A program made the position numbers and the translations under genes. From contig NZ_BMJE01000004.1 in assembly GCF_014642915.1 (NCBI RefSeq), forward strand, positions 310,001-374,000: 64,000 bases of DNA, read 5' to 3'. The stretch comes from Flavobacterium suaedae. GTDB lineage: Bacteria; Bacteroidota; Bacteroidia; Flavobacteriales; Flavobacteriaceae. Shown here piece by piece: positions 32,535 through 41,371 of the stretch (positions are counted from its first letter, which is position 1; each line of letters begins with the position of its first letter). The notes beneath the pieces were generated by a model that saw only the letters and a list, made by a program, of their open reading frames with translations, did no database searches and had not been told where the DNA came from.

Positions 32535-34973
32535 TCATTCCACCACACATCGTGTGTTATATGTTTTTCCTTCTTCTGTCTTTACGTTTATTATATATAT
32601 TCCTTTTGGTAGTCCTTCTGCTTTTACGCTTATGCTGTTAGAGGCATCAGGAGTGTACTCTTTGTTTATTAGGGTTCTTCCTGTCATGTCTATCATTTGT
32701 AGTGCTACTTTTGCAGAAGTTACAGGCAGTACTACAGTAGTGCTGCCATTAAATGGGTTAGGGTAGTTATACATTTTACTGCCCAGTTGTGTTGTAAATG
32801 TTTTGTTGCTAAGTGCTATTGCACCAAATGTTACTGATGAAACATTTATGCTGAAAGACTCAAAGCTGGTGTAGCTACCCATTACTGAGAATACAAGTCC
32901 TTTTACTTTTTCATTATTATAGCTGTCGCCATCAGGATTAGTAAAGCTGCTGAACGGGATACTAAATTCTTCGTTTGAGGTGTTAACCGGTATTTGGAAG
33001 CGTAAACGGTTGTTCCAATCCGTAAGGCCTTCAGTTATAAGTACTACTTCTACATTATGAGTATTGTTCATTGTAAAGTTTACTGCTTCATATTCTGATG
33101 CGTCCAGTAAAAGCTCACCTGCCAGTATGTTCCTGAAAAGGTTCATAGTACCGAATAACTCTCCGCTTACACTTGGGTTACGTTCTACGGCATATACTCC
33201 GTTGCCTATAGCTTCCGGCATATATTCTGCTATTTCAAAGTTGTTTATTACGGTTTCCTGAGTGTTATAATCAATACCCCAAGGTCCGTCAGCAAGATAT
33301 AATCCGTCAGGTCTTTCCGAAGTATTTGCGTTTACTGAGAAACCGATATCAAATATACCACCTACTTCTACAGCAACACTTTGTGTATACTCTAAGCTTA
33401 AAGGTATTTGCTGTGTAAAGTTTTCCATTTCAGCTAGCTCAGTTACTTTTTTATTACCTTCAAAGTTAAGCGTTGTAGCCATTGATTTGTTTACAATTTC
33501 TAAATTCAGCATACCGTTTTTATACGTTCCGTTCTTTACAAAAACGGATGGTATTCTGTTTTCAATAGCATCACTTACTAATGTGTTTTCTCCATCAAGC
33601 TGTGCTAAAGCATGGTTTACTATGCTACATACCTGCCCCATGTTGGCACCCCATACTTGTAGGTTTAAGTAGTTGGCTTCAGGGTACTGCCCAATGTTCC
33701 AGTAACTGTGCAGTATGTTTTCAGTTTCAGTTTGTTCTACAGAAAAGCTAAGGGCATATTCCATTACTCCATTCGTTCTTTTAAGCTTCACCATTATTAT
33801 CTCATGCCCTTGTAGCTGTATTGTTCTTACATCTTCTAAAGACGAGCCGTTAAGCCTGTCGCATATTACTTTTGAGTGGTCGTATACATTTCCTGTAGTT
33901 TTTGTAGCTAATGCTGCTGCCACCCTGTTATCTCCTGAATAATAATCTATAGAGAATACTTCATCTGCATTGGTAATACCTAATAAGTCTTCAGGACTTG
34001 ATACATAAGGCACTTCTGTACCAAACATACCTGTATCAGGGAATAGTGCTTCTACACTTAATTGATTATTACCATTTCTGTATGCAAAGTTTGCGCTTAC
34101 AAATTGAGACTGGCTTTGTTTTTTATTAAGGAATAAGTTGTTTTGTACCCTTTTAAAGTTCCTTTTAGCAATAAGGTTTGCTAAGTCTCCATTACTTTCA
34201 AGCCCGCCATCGTTACCCGATGATACATCAGCAGCACTGTTTACATCGGCTATATTACCAATTCTCATTGCTGTAAATGGGTTGGCTGTTATATAGAAAA
34301 TAGCATCATTAAAGTCATTATCACATGAGGAGTAATCTCTCCTTATATCTTCAAAACCAAGTAAAACTCTTTGGTTTTCAGGGTCTGCCAGTAATACATT
34401 ATGGTGCTGTAAAGCAGGGTCTGATTCAGGATTAAAGTTTGGGTTAGAGAATAATTGCCACTGACCGGGAGTAACCTCTACATTATTCCAACCGTTGGCT
34501 AATAGTACCCAGCCTATTCCTGTGCCTGCAGGAAAATTACCTATTTTAACTTTATTACCGGCTGATAGTCCTCCGCCGGAACCTCCTTCTGAAACGTTAG
34601 GGAATACAATTGTAATATCTTCCGGTTGCGGTGTAGTAATTTGTGGGTTGCTTAAATCGTAAGTATAGAAACCCAATACGTTTTTATATCCTGCTCCTTC
34701 TTTAACGAAAGTTACATATACTTCCGCACTGTCTACAAGTGTAAGGTCAGTATCATAACCTGCTGTAATATAGTGTGGGTTATATACGGGTACAGGATAT
34801 CCTTCCGGTAAAGAGTTAGAAACTAAATCTAATGTAGCTTGCGAAACAACATCATCTTCCTCTAAGTAGTCAGGAACTCCCTGAGAATCGTAAGTTCCTA
34901 AAAATTGGTAATTGTTTTGTCCGAATAAAAGAACATTACAAAGTAAGGCAGCTATAAGTACTATTCGTTTCAT
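32535..34973 (-). CDS. Secreted DUF4114 protein with T9SS type A sorting domain
   Basis: An 812-residue exported protein. Residues 1-19 are a Sec signal peptide (MKRIVLIAALLCNVLLFGQ). A glycine-rich segment near 129-140 leads into a DUF4114-like region (VLLADPENQRVLLGFEDIRR; NDFNDAIFYITANP, about 190-235) that probably binds calcium or folds as a beta sandwich. A second beta sandwich at about 600-710 resembles a carbohydrate-binding-like fold (ELLLDASEYEAVNFTMNNTH). The last 75 residues are a type IX C-terminal sorting domain (NYPNPFNGSTTVVLPVTSAK; MIDMTGRTLINKEY; LPKGIYIINVKTEEGKTYNT). It should be secreted by the T9SS and attached to the cell surface. Its ligand is unknown. Confidence 0.9.
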   Translation of the reverse strand: MKRIVLIAALLCNVLLFGQNNYQFLGTYDSQGVPDYLEEDDVVSQATLDLVSNSLPEGYPVPVYNPHYITAGYDTDLTLVDSAEVYVTFVKEGAGYKNVLGFYTYDLSNPQITTPQPEDITIVFPNVSEGGSGGGLSAGNKVKIGNFPAGTGIGWVLLANGWNNVEVTPGQWQLFSNPNFNPESDPALQHHNVLLADPENQRVLLGFEDIRRDYSSCDNDFNDAIFYITANPFTAMRIGNIADVNSAADVSSGNDGGLESNGDLANLIAKRNFKRVQNNLFLNKKQSQSQFVSANFAYRNGNNQLSVEALFPDTGMFGTEVPYVSSPEDLLGITNADEVFSIDYYSGDNRVAAALATKTTGNVYDHSKVICDRLNGSSLEDVRTIQLQGHEIIMVKLKRTNGVMEYALSFSVEQTETENILHSYWNIGQYPEANYLNLQVWGANMGQVCSIVNHALAQLDGENTLVSDAIENRIPSVFVKNGTYKNGMLNLEIVNKSMATTLNFEGNKKVTELAEMENFTQQIPLSLEYTQSVAVEVGGIFDIGFSVNANTSERPDGLYLADGPWGIDYNTQETVINNFEIAEYMPEAIGNGVYAVERNPSVSGELFGTMNLFRNILAGELLLDASEYEAVNFTMNNTHNVEVVLITEGLTDWNNRLRFQIPVNTSNEEFSIPFSSFTNPDGDSYNNEKVKGLVFSVMGSYTSFESFSINVSSVTFGAIALSNKTFTTQLGSKMYNYPNPFNGSTTVVLPVTSAKVALQMIDMTGRTLINKEYTPDASNSISVKAEGLPKGIYIINVKTEEGKTYNTRCVVE

Positions 34974-35001
34974 CTTTCTATTTTTAGTATTAAATATGAA
35001 A

Positions 35002-35009
35002 CAAATATA
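35002..35009 (-). promoter_or_regulatory. -7 promoter element of the DUF4114/T9SS gene
   Basis: The minus strand reads TATATTTG, a full match to the Bacteroidota -7 consensus TAnnTTTG, 28 bases before the start codon. A TTGACA lies 15 bases further upstream, closer than the usual 19-base spacing. Confidence 0.55.
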
Positions 35010-35092
35010 TAATCTGTTCTATGTCAATGTCTTTACTTTTCGGTTAGCCTGTTTTTTGTTAAGGCGAAATGCAAGTATGTGTCGGTGAAATT

Positions 35093-35815
35093 TTAAAGCG
35101 TGTTTAAACGCTTCATTAATTCCGGTCTGTTAGCACGGCTAACAGGTATTACATCTTTACCTATTAGTACACTATTATCTTCTATATCAATAATCTTCTT
35201 AAGGTTAATAATATAGGTGCGGTGCACTTTAAGGAAAAGTGAATCAGGTAGTTTTTCCTCTATCTTTTTTAGGGTAGAGTGTACTGTATAGTTTTTATTT
35301 TCAGTTTTAATTAATATATAGTCCCCTTTGGCTTCTATAAGGTTAACCGTTGGTATATCAATTTTTATAAGCCTGCGATCTATATTTACATAAAACTCTG
35401 TAGGAGTATCAACATGCTGCTCTTTTGTGTCTGTAGTAGACTGAGGGACGGGTACTACTTTTTTATTACGAGCTTTGCTTACCGCTTTTTTAAAGCGTTC
35501 TTCTGTTATAGGTTTTACAAGATAATCTACAATACAATCGTACTCAAAAGCCTCTATAGCAAAGTTTTTGTCAGAAGTAACCAGTATTACTGCCGGTGGG
35601 TTTTTTATAGTTTGTATAAAATCAAAACCGGTAAAACCCGGCATGTGTATATCTAAGAATATAAGGTCTACACCTTCACCATTTTGGTTTAGGTATTTAA
35701 TGGCGTCAATGGCATTGCTAAACTCTTCTGTAACGTTAAGATTTTCTTCGGCACCAGCCATTTGAGCTATAATAGCCCTAGCCATTCCTTCATCGTCAAT
35801 TATAATGCAATTCAT
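35093..35815 (-). CDS. LytTR-type response regulator
   Basis: A two-domain transcription regulator of 240 residues. The receiver domain has the acidic pair in IIIDDEG (7-8), phospho-acceptor Asp55 in LIFLDIHMPGF and the switch lysine in DYLVKPI. The C-terminal 105 residues form a LytTR DNA-binding domain (FYVNIDRRLIKIDI; IEAKGDYILIKTENKNY; FLKVHRTYIINLKKI). I place the start at MNCIIIDD (35815), ten bases after the HPt stop; the longer frame from 35872 would overlap the HPt gene and add residues unlike any receiver. It is the last gene of the H-NOX/FIST signalling operon and the most likely transcriptional output of that phosphorelay. Confidence 0.9.
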   Translation of the reverse strand: MNCIIIDDEGMARAIIAQMAGAEENLNVTEEFSNAIDAIKYLNQNGEGVDLIFLDIHMPGFTGFDFIQTIKNPPAVILVTSDKNFAIEAFEYDCIVDYLVKPITEERFKKAVSKARNKKVVPVPQSTTDTKEQHVDTPTEFYVNIDRRLIKIDIPTVNLIEAKGDYILIKTENKNYTVHSTLKKIEEKLPDSLFLKVHRTYIINLKKIIDIEDNSVLIGKDVIPVSRANRPELMKRLNTL

Positions 35816-35825
35816 AGTTGTATCT

Positions 35826-36143
35826 TTACAAAGCAGCGACAAAACCTTGTATTGATGAAAGTACATCCTCAAATTCTTTTTGGAGTTCAGTACTGTTATC
35901 TTTCAGGTTTTTTTCGAACTTTTCAGCAAGATAATAACTTTTTTCCATTCCTAATACACTTATTTTGTGCTTCAGTTTATGAACGTTATCAGCTGTGGCA
36001 TTATAATTACCGGAAGTTATATTAGTTTTATAAATATTAATTTCCTGCGGGAGCTCATCTTTTATAGTATTTATGAGTTTATTTCTAAAGATGGTGTCGT
36101 CTCCTGCAAGTTCATCTATATAGTTGGTGTTAGGCTGTTCCAT
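35826..36143 (-). CDS. HPt-domain phosphotransfer protein
   Basis: A 105-residue single-domain histidine phosphotransferase. It is all helical, with the phosphorylation site in DNVHKLKHKISVLGM, where His55 lies in the usual H-x-L-K setting. It should shuttle phosphate from the upstream kinases to a receiver domain. It overlaps the upstream kinase gene by 14 bases and precedes the LytTR regulator by 10, which points to a dedicated relay in this operon. The receiver partner may be the CheY-like protein, the LytTR regulator or the receiver-GT2 fusion further along. Confidence 0.85.
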   Translation of the reverse strand: MEQPNTNYIDELAGDDTIFRNKLINTIKDELPQEINIYKTNITSGNYNATADNVHKLKHKISVLGMEKSYYLAEKFEKNLKDNSTELQKEFEDVLSSIQGFVAAL

Positions 36144-37173
36144 GCTTTGATATTGTAAAGTAAAAAGTTGTCCCTATGTTTTCAGTACTTTCCAGCCATA
36201 TTTTGCCACCATAAAAAGTTACAATTTTTTTTACTATGGATAGCCCTATTCCTGATGACTGGTCGTTACTGTCCAGTTTCGTGAAGATATTAAATATTTT
36301 ATTAAAGTAAGTATCCGGTATACCAACTCCGTTATCCTTTACATAAAATTTCACCTCTTTTTCATATTCTTCAGAACCTATTTCTATAATTCCTTCCTCT
36401 TTATCATTATATTTTATAGCATTCTCTATAAGGTTTTGAAACAGTTGCCTAAAACGGTAAAAGTTACCGTATAGCTTAGGTAAGGTGTTCTTTATCTTTA
36501 TTTTAATATTTTCAGGCAGTGCAATTGTTCGGGTTATTTCTTCAATTAAATTATTGAAATCAACTACTCTGTTTTCCGACTCCAGCTTGTCAATAGAAGA
36601 GTAGTCTAAGATACCTTTTACCAGCAAGTCCATCTTTTCAATATTGAAAAGTATCATGTCCAATGAGTTTTTACTGTCCTCACTTAGTTTATTTTCGCTG
36701 TCTTCAATCACCCATGTAATAAGGGTATTGATGTTTCTTAAGGGCGATTTAAGATCATGCGAAACTACATGAGCATATTCATTAAGTTCCTGATTTTGGG
36801 CTTCAAGACTTTTTAATAGCTTTTCACGCTGTCGGGTAATTTTTACAATCTCAGCCGATTGCTTTTTTATATAATGCGCAGGGTTAAAATTACCACTACT
36901 GTCGCCGTTTTTTTCCCGCCTCATGGAGTTTAAAATAAACTCCAGGTTTTTATTTATTTCCTTAAGGTTTTCAGCTTCCTCACGTAGTTTTTGGTTCGCT
37001 ACAAAAAGTTCATCAGAGCTTAACATCATAGCTCTTTGCAGCAATGCTATCTGGTCTTCATAGTTTGAGTACGATTCGTTTACTGCGTCCAAAAAGGCTT
37101 CTGTTCCGGGTACGTTTTCAGTATCCAGAAACTTCCTCATTTGTCTTTTCAGTAACGAATTCATTTTATCCAT
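36130..37173 (-). CDS. Sensor histidine kinase paired with the FIST protein
   Basis: A 347-residue cytosolic histidine kinase without membrane helices. Residues 40-85 and 100-130 form coiled coils (LLQRAMMLSSDELFVANQKL; KITRQREKLLKSLEAQNQEL). The HisKA box is YAHVVSHDLKSPLRNIN with His139. The HATPase domain has the N box LFQNLIENAIKYND, the G1 box VKDNGVGIPDTYF and the G2 box SSGIGLSIVKKI. It lacks its own sensory domain, so its input is probably the FIST protein encoded just before it (shared base 37173). The kinase and FIST pairing is also known for NosP-type nitric-oxide sensing. Confidence 0.9.
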   Translation of the reverse strand: MDKMNSLLKRQMRKFLDTENVPGTEAFLDAVNESYSNYEDQIALLQRAMMLSSDELFVANQKLREEAENLKEINKNLEFILNSMRREKNGDSSGNFNPAHYIKKQSAEIVKITRQREKLLKSLEAQNQELNEYAHVVSHDLKSPLRNINTLITWVIEDSENKLSEDSKNSLDMILFNIEKMDLLVKGILDYSSIDKLESENRVVDFNNLIEEITRTIALPENIKIKIKNTLPKLYGNFYRFRQLFQNLIENAIKYNDKEEGIIEIGSEEYEKEVKFYVKDNGVGIPDTYFNKIFNIFTKLDSNDQSSGIGLSIVKKIVTFYGGKIWLESTENIGTTFYFTISKHGTA

Positions 37174-38303
37174 TATTCACTAATTAATGTTAGCGCCATG
37201 GTTTCATTGTGTAACTGACAGATTTGATTTTTAGCGAAAGGTCCTATCTCTCCGTAAGAGTAAAAACCACCTAATGAAACCTGATCTCCTACAACTTCTG
37301 CAACCTGTTCTATTTCTTCTTCAACACGTTGGTTCATTACCAATTTCCTGCCAATGCAGCTAACTATAAAAGCCAGTTGAGGTTTTGTTTTACGGTTTTC
37401 CATTGCTACACCTGCTGCTTTATTAGCACCTTCGGCAATGGCATCCTGAGATACCATCATAAGCTGTACTATAGAGTTTTGTGGCATATCATCAGGGAAA
37501 ATAAGCGCATTTTTCTCTTTATCTACAGATAGTATTGTTCTTACCACTCCTTCTTTTCTTCCGGGTATTGTAGTATATAGTGGGTATAGTAGTGTAAACT
37601 GTGGTTGTTTTGCTTTATCCCCTAAATAGTCTGTATACAAATCCAGCGCAGGTCTGCCGTCTATTTCATAAACCATGTTTCCTTCAGATTTTGTAATGGT
37701 TCTTATCGGTCCGAAAGGAGTAAAGCTACAGAAGCTGGCAAAACTCACTTCAAGCGACTCTCCGTAAAGTCCTACAAGTACAATTTCACCTTCTTTCGGT
37801 CTTTCTTTATACGAAACTATTGTTTTTTCAAAGTTACCACCGTCACCACAAAGCCCTCCGGTAATAGGTACTATTTCTTTAAGCCCTTTTTGTAATCCTT
37901 TAATTAACGCACTACCACTTACATAACTGCCTTCAGATATTATGATTAAGTGTTTTAACCCTTCCTGCGGCATTTTTTTACTCAATGCTTCGGCAGCTTT
38001 TTCAGTGTCTTTATCATGCTCCAGTATATTTTCAGTTTCAACAACAAACGTTGCTTTTTCAAACTCTATGGCGAGTACGGTAATGGAGTCACTAACCACC
38101 TGAATGTTCATAATCTCGCCGGCGCTGGAACCGAAAACAATATGGTCGTATGGAAATTCTTCTTTAATAGCTTCAATAGTACTTGCTTCTTCCAGTAAGT
38201 GCCTGTCGGCAAAAACCAATACTAAAGGATTGTTTAATTTTTCTTTTTCATTATGGTAAAACCATTCATTACTCTTTTTTCTATAAGCTTGTACTACTTT
38301 CAT
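37173..38303 (-). CDS. FIST-domain sensor (NosP-like candidate)
   Basis: A 376-residue cytosolic protein with FIST N and C domains. The N part has NNPLVLVFADRHLLEEASTI, FPYDHIVFGSSAGEIM and LIIISEGSYVSGSALIKGLQ, GGLCGDGGNFEKT. The C part has MVYEIDGRPALDLYTDYLGD and the terminal GQ-like VSLGGFYSYGEIGPFAKNQICQLHNETMALTLI. FIST domains sense small ligands, and a FIST subgroup named NosP binds heme and senses nitric oxide next to histidine kinases. Here the gene sits between two kinases and near H-NOX. Whether this copy binds heme cannot be decided by eye. Four bases separate it from the upstream kinase gene. Confidence 0.85.
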   Translation of the reverse strand: MKVVQAYRKKSNEWFYHNEKEKLNNPLVLVFADRHLLEEASTIEAIKEEFPYDHIVFGSSAGEIMNIQVVSDSITVLAIEFEKATFVVETENILEHDKDTEKAAEALSKKMPQEGLKHLIIISEGSYVSGSALIKGLQKGLKEIVPITGGLCGDGGNFEKTIVSYKERPKEGEIVLVGLYGESLEVSFASFCSFTPFGPIRTITKSEGNMVYEIDGRPALDLYTDYLGDKAKQPQFTLLYPLYTTIPGRKEGVVRTILSVDKEKNALIFPDDMPQNSIVQLMMVSQDAIAEGANKAAGVAMENRKTKPQLAFIVSCIGRKLVMNQRVEEEIEQVAEVVGDQVSLGGFYSYGEIGPFAKNQICQLHNETMALTLISE

Positions 38304-38307
38304 CTTT

Positions 38308-40257
38308 TTACGTTTTAGGAATTTTTACAAAAAATACAGAGCCAACACCAACTTCACTTTCAATCCAGATTTTACCTTTATAATTGTCAACAATTTTATT
38401 TACTATGGATAGCCCCAATCCGGATGATTTTTCACTTTTTACCAGGGAGTGGAATACTTTAAAAATTTTCTCTTTGTCTGCTTCAGCAATTCCAGGACCG
38501 TTATCTTTAACCGAAAACACATAATGTTGTTTAAGTTCCTTTACTGCTATTTCTACATTTCCTTCAGGTTTATCAATATAGGTTACTGCATTACCTATAA
38601 GGTTTTGAAATAGCTGATGCATTCTGAAACGGTCTGCCTTTATAACAGGTAGTTTTCCTTTTATTTTAACACTGATGTGTGGAGGTATGTGAATTATATT
38701 AATAATATTACTTACTACATCGTGTACATTTACTTTTTCTTTAGCTATATCAGTTTTATCAATTTTAGAGTAGGTGAGGACCCCTTGTATAAGGTGATCC
38801 ATTTTCTCTAACTTATCATCTATCATTTGGAGATAGCTTTTAGTTTGCTCGTTAAGCTCTTCTTCGTTATCTTCTTTAATCCATGCTATAAGCGAGCTGA
38901 TACTTCTTAAAGGTGATTTAAGGTCATGCGATACGATTTGTGCATAATCCTCCAATTCCTTATTACTTTTTTCAAGGCTTTTCAGCAGTTCTTCTTTTTG
39001 CCTTTCAAGATTTTTTTCTTTTGTAATATCTTCTTCTATAGCAAAATAGCAGTTTATGTTGCCATACTTATCGTGTATTGCCTGCCCTTGTATTTTGGCC
39101 CAGTATTTTTTACCCGATTTAGAGTAATTAACTATTTCGCAGTTAAAGGGTTTGCCTTGGTGAATTTGACGGTTAAGGTATTTAATGGTTTCAGGATTAG
39201 TTTCTTCTCCCTGTAACATTTCTCCCGGTTTTTGTCCTTTTACCTCCTCTTCGGTATAACCGGACATTTCAAGGAAACTGTTATTTACCCATTCAATCCT
39301 TCCTTCTTCGTTGCAAATAACTACTGCATTTATATTTTTTTGAGCGATAAGCGAAAGCAGTTGCAGGCGTTCTTCCTGTTTTTTTGCTTCGGTCATATCC
39401 TCAATCATAGCAAAGTATTGTACTACTTTACCATTATCATCATATATGGGCTGCCCTTTTGTTCTGGACCAAAAATAAGAACCGTCTTTGCGCCCGTGTG
39501 GTATTTCTACATCAAACGATTTACCGCTATAAAAACTTTCAATCATTTGTTTTAAAGCCTCCCTGTTGGTTTTATCTGTTATTCCAATTTCAACCGGGGT
39601 GCGCCCTATTACTTCATCTACCTCAAAACCTGTTAATTCTGTATAAGCATCGTTACACCAAAATATTTCAGCATCAGGGTGTGTAAATACTATAGCATTT
39701 TCGTTTGCACTCGCTACTAAAGACAGTTTGTTAAGTTCTTCTTTATCGCGCTTTAGTTCGTTTTTCTGTTCATTATTAATTTTAAGAAGTTCCTGGAGTT
39801 CTGTTGTTGTAACTTCCTGATTTCTTAAAAGCTGTAATAAATCCAGTAATGGGTCATGGCTTGCAAAATCAAATAAATTAAGGTTGTTTTTCTTTATTTC
39901 TTCCAGCGAAACAAACCAAGGTGACCCTATAAAAACTATATTATCGTTCATTACAGAGAACTGACCTCTCAGGGTAACGTCACATCCTGAATCTGTACAG
40001 TTACATTCCGGAGATTTACACTCTATAATGAGTAACTGGTTAGCACTGTTTTTTAGTTTAGTTAAGGTAGGTTCATCAATATATGGTCTTTTAATATTAA
40101 AGTAATCAGTAAATAGCTTTCCTGTAGTTACCACAGGATATATTTTACTGATACTATTACCAAATGATTGAATTTTTAATTCTTTATCTAAAAGAATAAA
40201 AAACGGAAATATTTTGCCGAAGTTACCTTCATCAAAACTAAAAACAAATGCCCCCAT
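38308..40257 (-). CDS. HNOBA-PAS-PAS sensor histidine kinase
   Basis: A 649-residue cytosolic kinase, the natural partner of the H-NOX protein encoded just upstream. Residues 10-150 resemble the HNOBA domain (IFPFFILLDKELKIQSFGNS; KLFTDYFNIKRPYI; LFDFASHDPLLDLLQLLRNQ). A coiled coil at 150-178 links to two PAS domains with PAC ends (about 180-292 and 303-412). The HisKA motif is YAQIVSHDLKSPLRSI with His444. The HATPase motifs are LFQNLIGNAVTYID, VKDNGPGIAEAD and SSGLGLSIVNKIV. An unusual cluster of four cysteines (80, 85, 87, 92, spaced C-x4-C-x-C-x4-C) lies inside the HNOBA region. It is probably controlled by contact with H-NOX. Confidence 0.9.
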   Translation of the reverse strand: MGAFVFSFDEGNFGKIFPFFILLDKELKIQSFGNSISKIYPVVTTGKLFTDYFNIKRPYIDEPTLTKLKNSANQLLIIECKSPECNCTDSGCDVTLRGQFSVMNDNIVFIGSPWFVSLEEIKKNNLNLFDFASHDPLLDLLQLLRNQEVTTTELQELLKINNEQKNELKRDKEELNKLSLVASANENAIVFTHPDAEIFWCNDAYTELTGFEVDEVIGRTPVEIGITDKTNREALKQMIESFYSGKSFDVEIPHGRKDGSYFWSRTKGQPIYDDNGKVVQYFAMIEDMTEAKKQEERLQLLSLIAQKNINAVVICNEEGRIEWVNNSFLEMSGYTEEEVKGQKPGEMLQGEETNPETIKYLNRQIHQGKPFNCEIVNYSKSGKKYWAKIQGQAIHDKYGNINCYFAIEEDITKEKNLERQKEELLKSLEKSNKELEDYAQIVSHDLKSPLRSISSLIAWIKEDNEEELNEQTKSYLQMIDDKLEKMDHLIQGVLTYSKIDKTDIAKEKVNVHDVVSNIINIIHIPPHISVKIKGKLPVIKADRFRMHQLFQNLIGNAVTYIDKPEGNVEIAVKELKQHYVFSVKDNGPGIAEADKEKIFKVFHSLVKSEKSSGLGLSIVNKIVDNYKGKIWIESEVGVGSVFFVKIPKT

Positions 40258-40267
40258 ATAATATTAT

Positions 40268-40807
40268 TTACCAACTTATTTTAAAAACCTCCTGTGGTTG
40301 TCCAGACTCAATAGTTTTTAACCATTTTGCAGTAGCTTTTTCTTTAAAAATAAAAATTAGCCCGCTAAGGTAGCCTAAAACAAAGCTACGTATTCCTTTT
40401 TGTTTGTACATGTAGTGTACACAAATGCTGTTATCTTCTACATTACTTATTCCAAACTCAGGGGGCGAAAGGTTAGGATAAATAAGCATTATGCGGTTAT
40501 GGAAATTGGGTAGGTTTATAAGGTATTCTTTTAAATTACTACCTCTTGATTCCATAACACCGCTATATTTTTCGCGGGTTGTTTTCATAATATGTTCCCC
40601 GAAGTTAAAAAGAGCCTCATCAACAGTAATACCTGTTTCCTCTGCTAACAATGCTGCAAGCTTATAAAATACCGCTTCATTATAAGGCTGCTCTGTTAAC
40701 AAGAAATCAATGTCTGTGCCATAGCGGGACTTTACATTCTCCCATGTATTCTCTCCGTAATTATTAAGCACATAATTCTCAATAGCAACATTTATTATTC
40801 CGTACAT
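40268..40807 (-). CDS. H-NOX heme-NO-binding domain protein
   Basis: A 179-residue stand-alone H-NOX protein. It begins MYGIINVAIENYVLNNYG as the family does. The heme-ligand histidine is His103 in LINLPNFHNRIMLIYP, followed by Pro115-Pro116 in the conserved position. The heme-propionate motif Y-x-S-x-R is altered: the aligned residues are Tyr132, Met133, Tyr134, Lys135, Gln136 (VHYMYKQKG), so Ser and Arg are both missing. The rest of the fold continues normally (RSFVLGYLSGLIFIFKEKAT). It is expected to bind NO or another gas ligand through heme and to control the HNOBA kinase gene that follows after 10 bases. The altered motif may weaken heme binding. Confidence 0.9.
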   Translation of the reverse strand: MYGIINVAIENYVLNNYGENTWENVKSRYGTDIDFLLTEQPYNEAVFYKLAALLAEETGITVDEALFNFGEHIMKTTREKYSGVMESRGSNLKEYLINLPNFHNRIMLIYPNLSPPEFGISNVEDNSICVHYMYKQKGIRSFVLGYLSGLIFIFKEKATAKWLKTIESGQPQEVFKISW

Positions 40808-40809
40808 AG

Positions 40810-41223
40810 TTATTGGGAAATTAACTCATTAGTACTCCAGTATTCAATTAGTCGTTTTATTCTGTCTACGTATTCCTCGTATTTTAAAGGCTTTATAAGG
40901 TAGCCTGCAATACCTATTTTATAGCATTCTAATACATCTCTATGATTATTAGAGGTGGTTAATATAATAGCGGGGATGTATTTTAAAACTTCATCCTTTT
41001 TAAGTATGCCTAAAAATTCTATACCGTTTATTTTAGGCATATTAAGGTCTAAGACTATAATATCCGGTATTATTTCTTTTTCTTTTAGCAACACCAGCGC
41101 TTCTTCTCCGTTGTTTGCCTCTTCAACTTTGTGGTTACGTTCCAGCGTTTTTAAAACTCTGTGGAATTTCATAACCTCAATAGCATCGTCTTCTATTAAT
41201 AATATGTTAAGTGATTTAGGCAT
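40810..41223 (-). CDS. CheY-like single-domain response regulator
   Basis: A 137-residue receiver protein without an output domain, of the Rcp1/phytochrome-partner style. Acidic pocket: LLIEDDAIE (Glu11, Asp12, Asp13). Phospho-acceptor: Asp59 in IIVLDLNMPKINGIEF. Switch residues: Thr89/Thr90 in AIILTTSNN. Conserved lysine: Lys111 in GYLIKPLKYEEY. It is the first gene of the signalling operon, 2 bases before the H-NOX gene. It could accept phosphate from either kinase, or act as a phosphate sink. Confidence 0.92.
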   Translation of the reverse strand: MPKSLNILLIEDDAIEVMKFHRVLKTLERNHKVEEANNGEEALVLLKEKEIIPDIIVLDLNMPKINGIEFLGILKKDEVLKYIPAIILTTSNNHRDVLECYKIGIAGYLIKPLKYEEYVDRIKRLIEYWSTNELISQ

Positions 41224-41248
41224 TTTTTTCGTGTATTATTGCAAGTAA

Positions 41249-41256
41249 CAAAAGTA
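41249..41256 (-). promoter_or_regulatory. -7 promoter element of the H-NOX/FIST signalling operon
   Basis: The minus strand reads TACTTTTG, a full match to TAnnTTTG, 26 bases before the start codon of the CheY-like gene, preceded by a very A/T-rich stretch. Confidence 0.5.
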
Positions 41257-41371
41257 CTCTTAGATATTTTTTAAATTTATTATATTCGATAGAAGGGGTG
41301 CCAGTATCGACTAATGGTACTTTTCGATCGTTGAGTGGTTTCTTGTTAAAAAAATATTCAAAATTTAGATG

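Noticed and set aside
35816..35872. Longer N terminus for the LytTR regulator (start at 35872)
   Set aside because: The extra 19 residues do not fit the receiver fold and would overlap the HPt gene by 47 bases; MNCIIIDD is the natural start.
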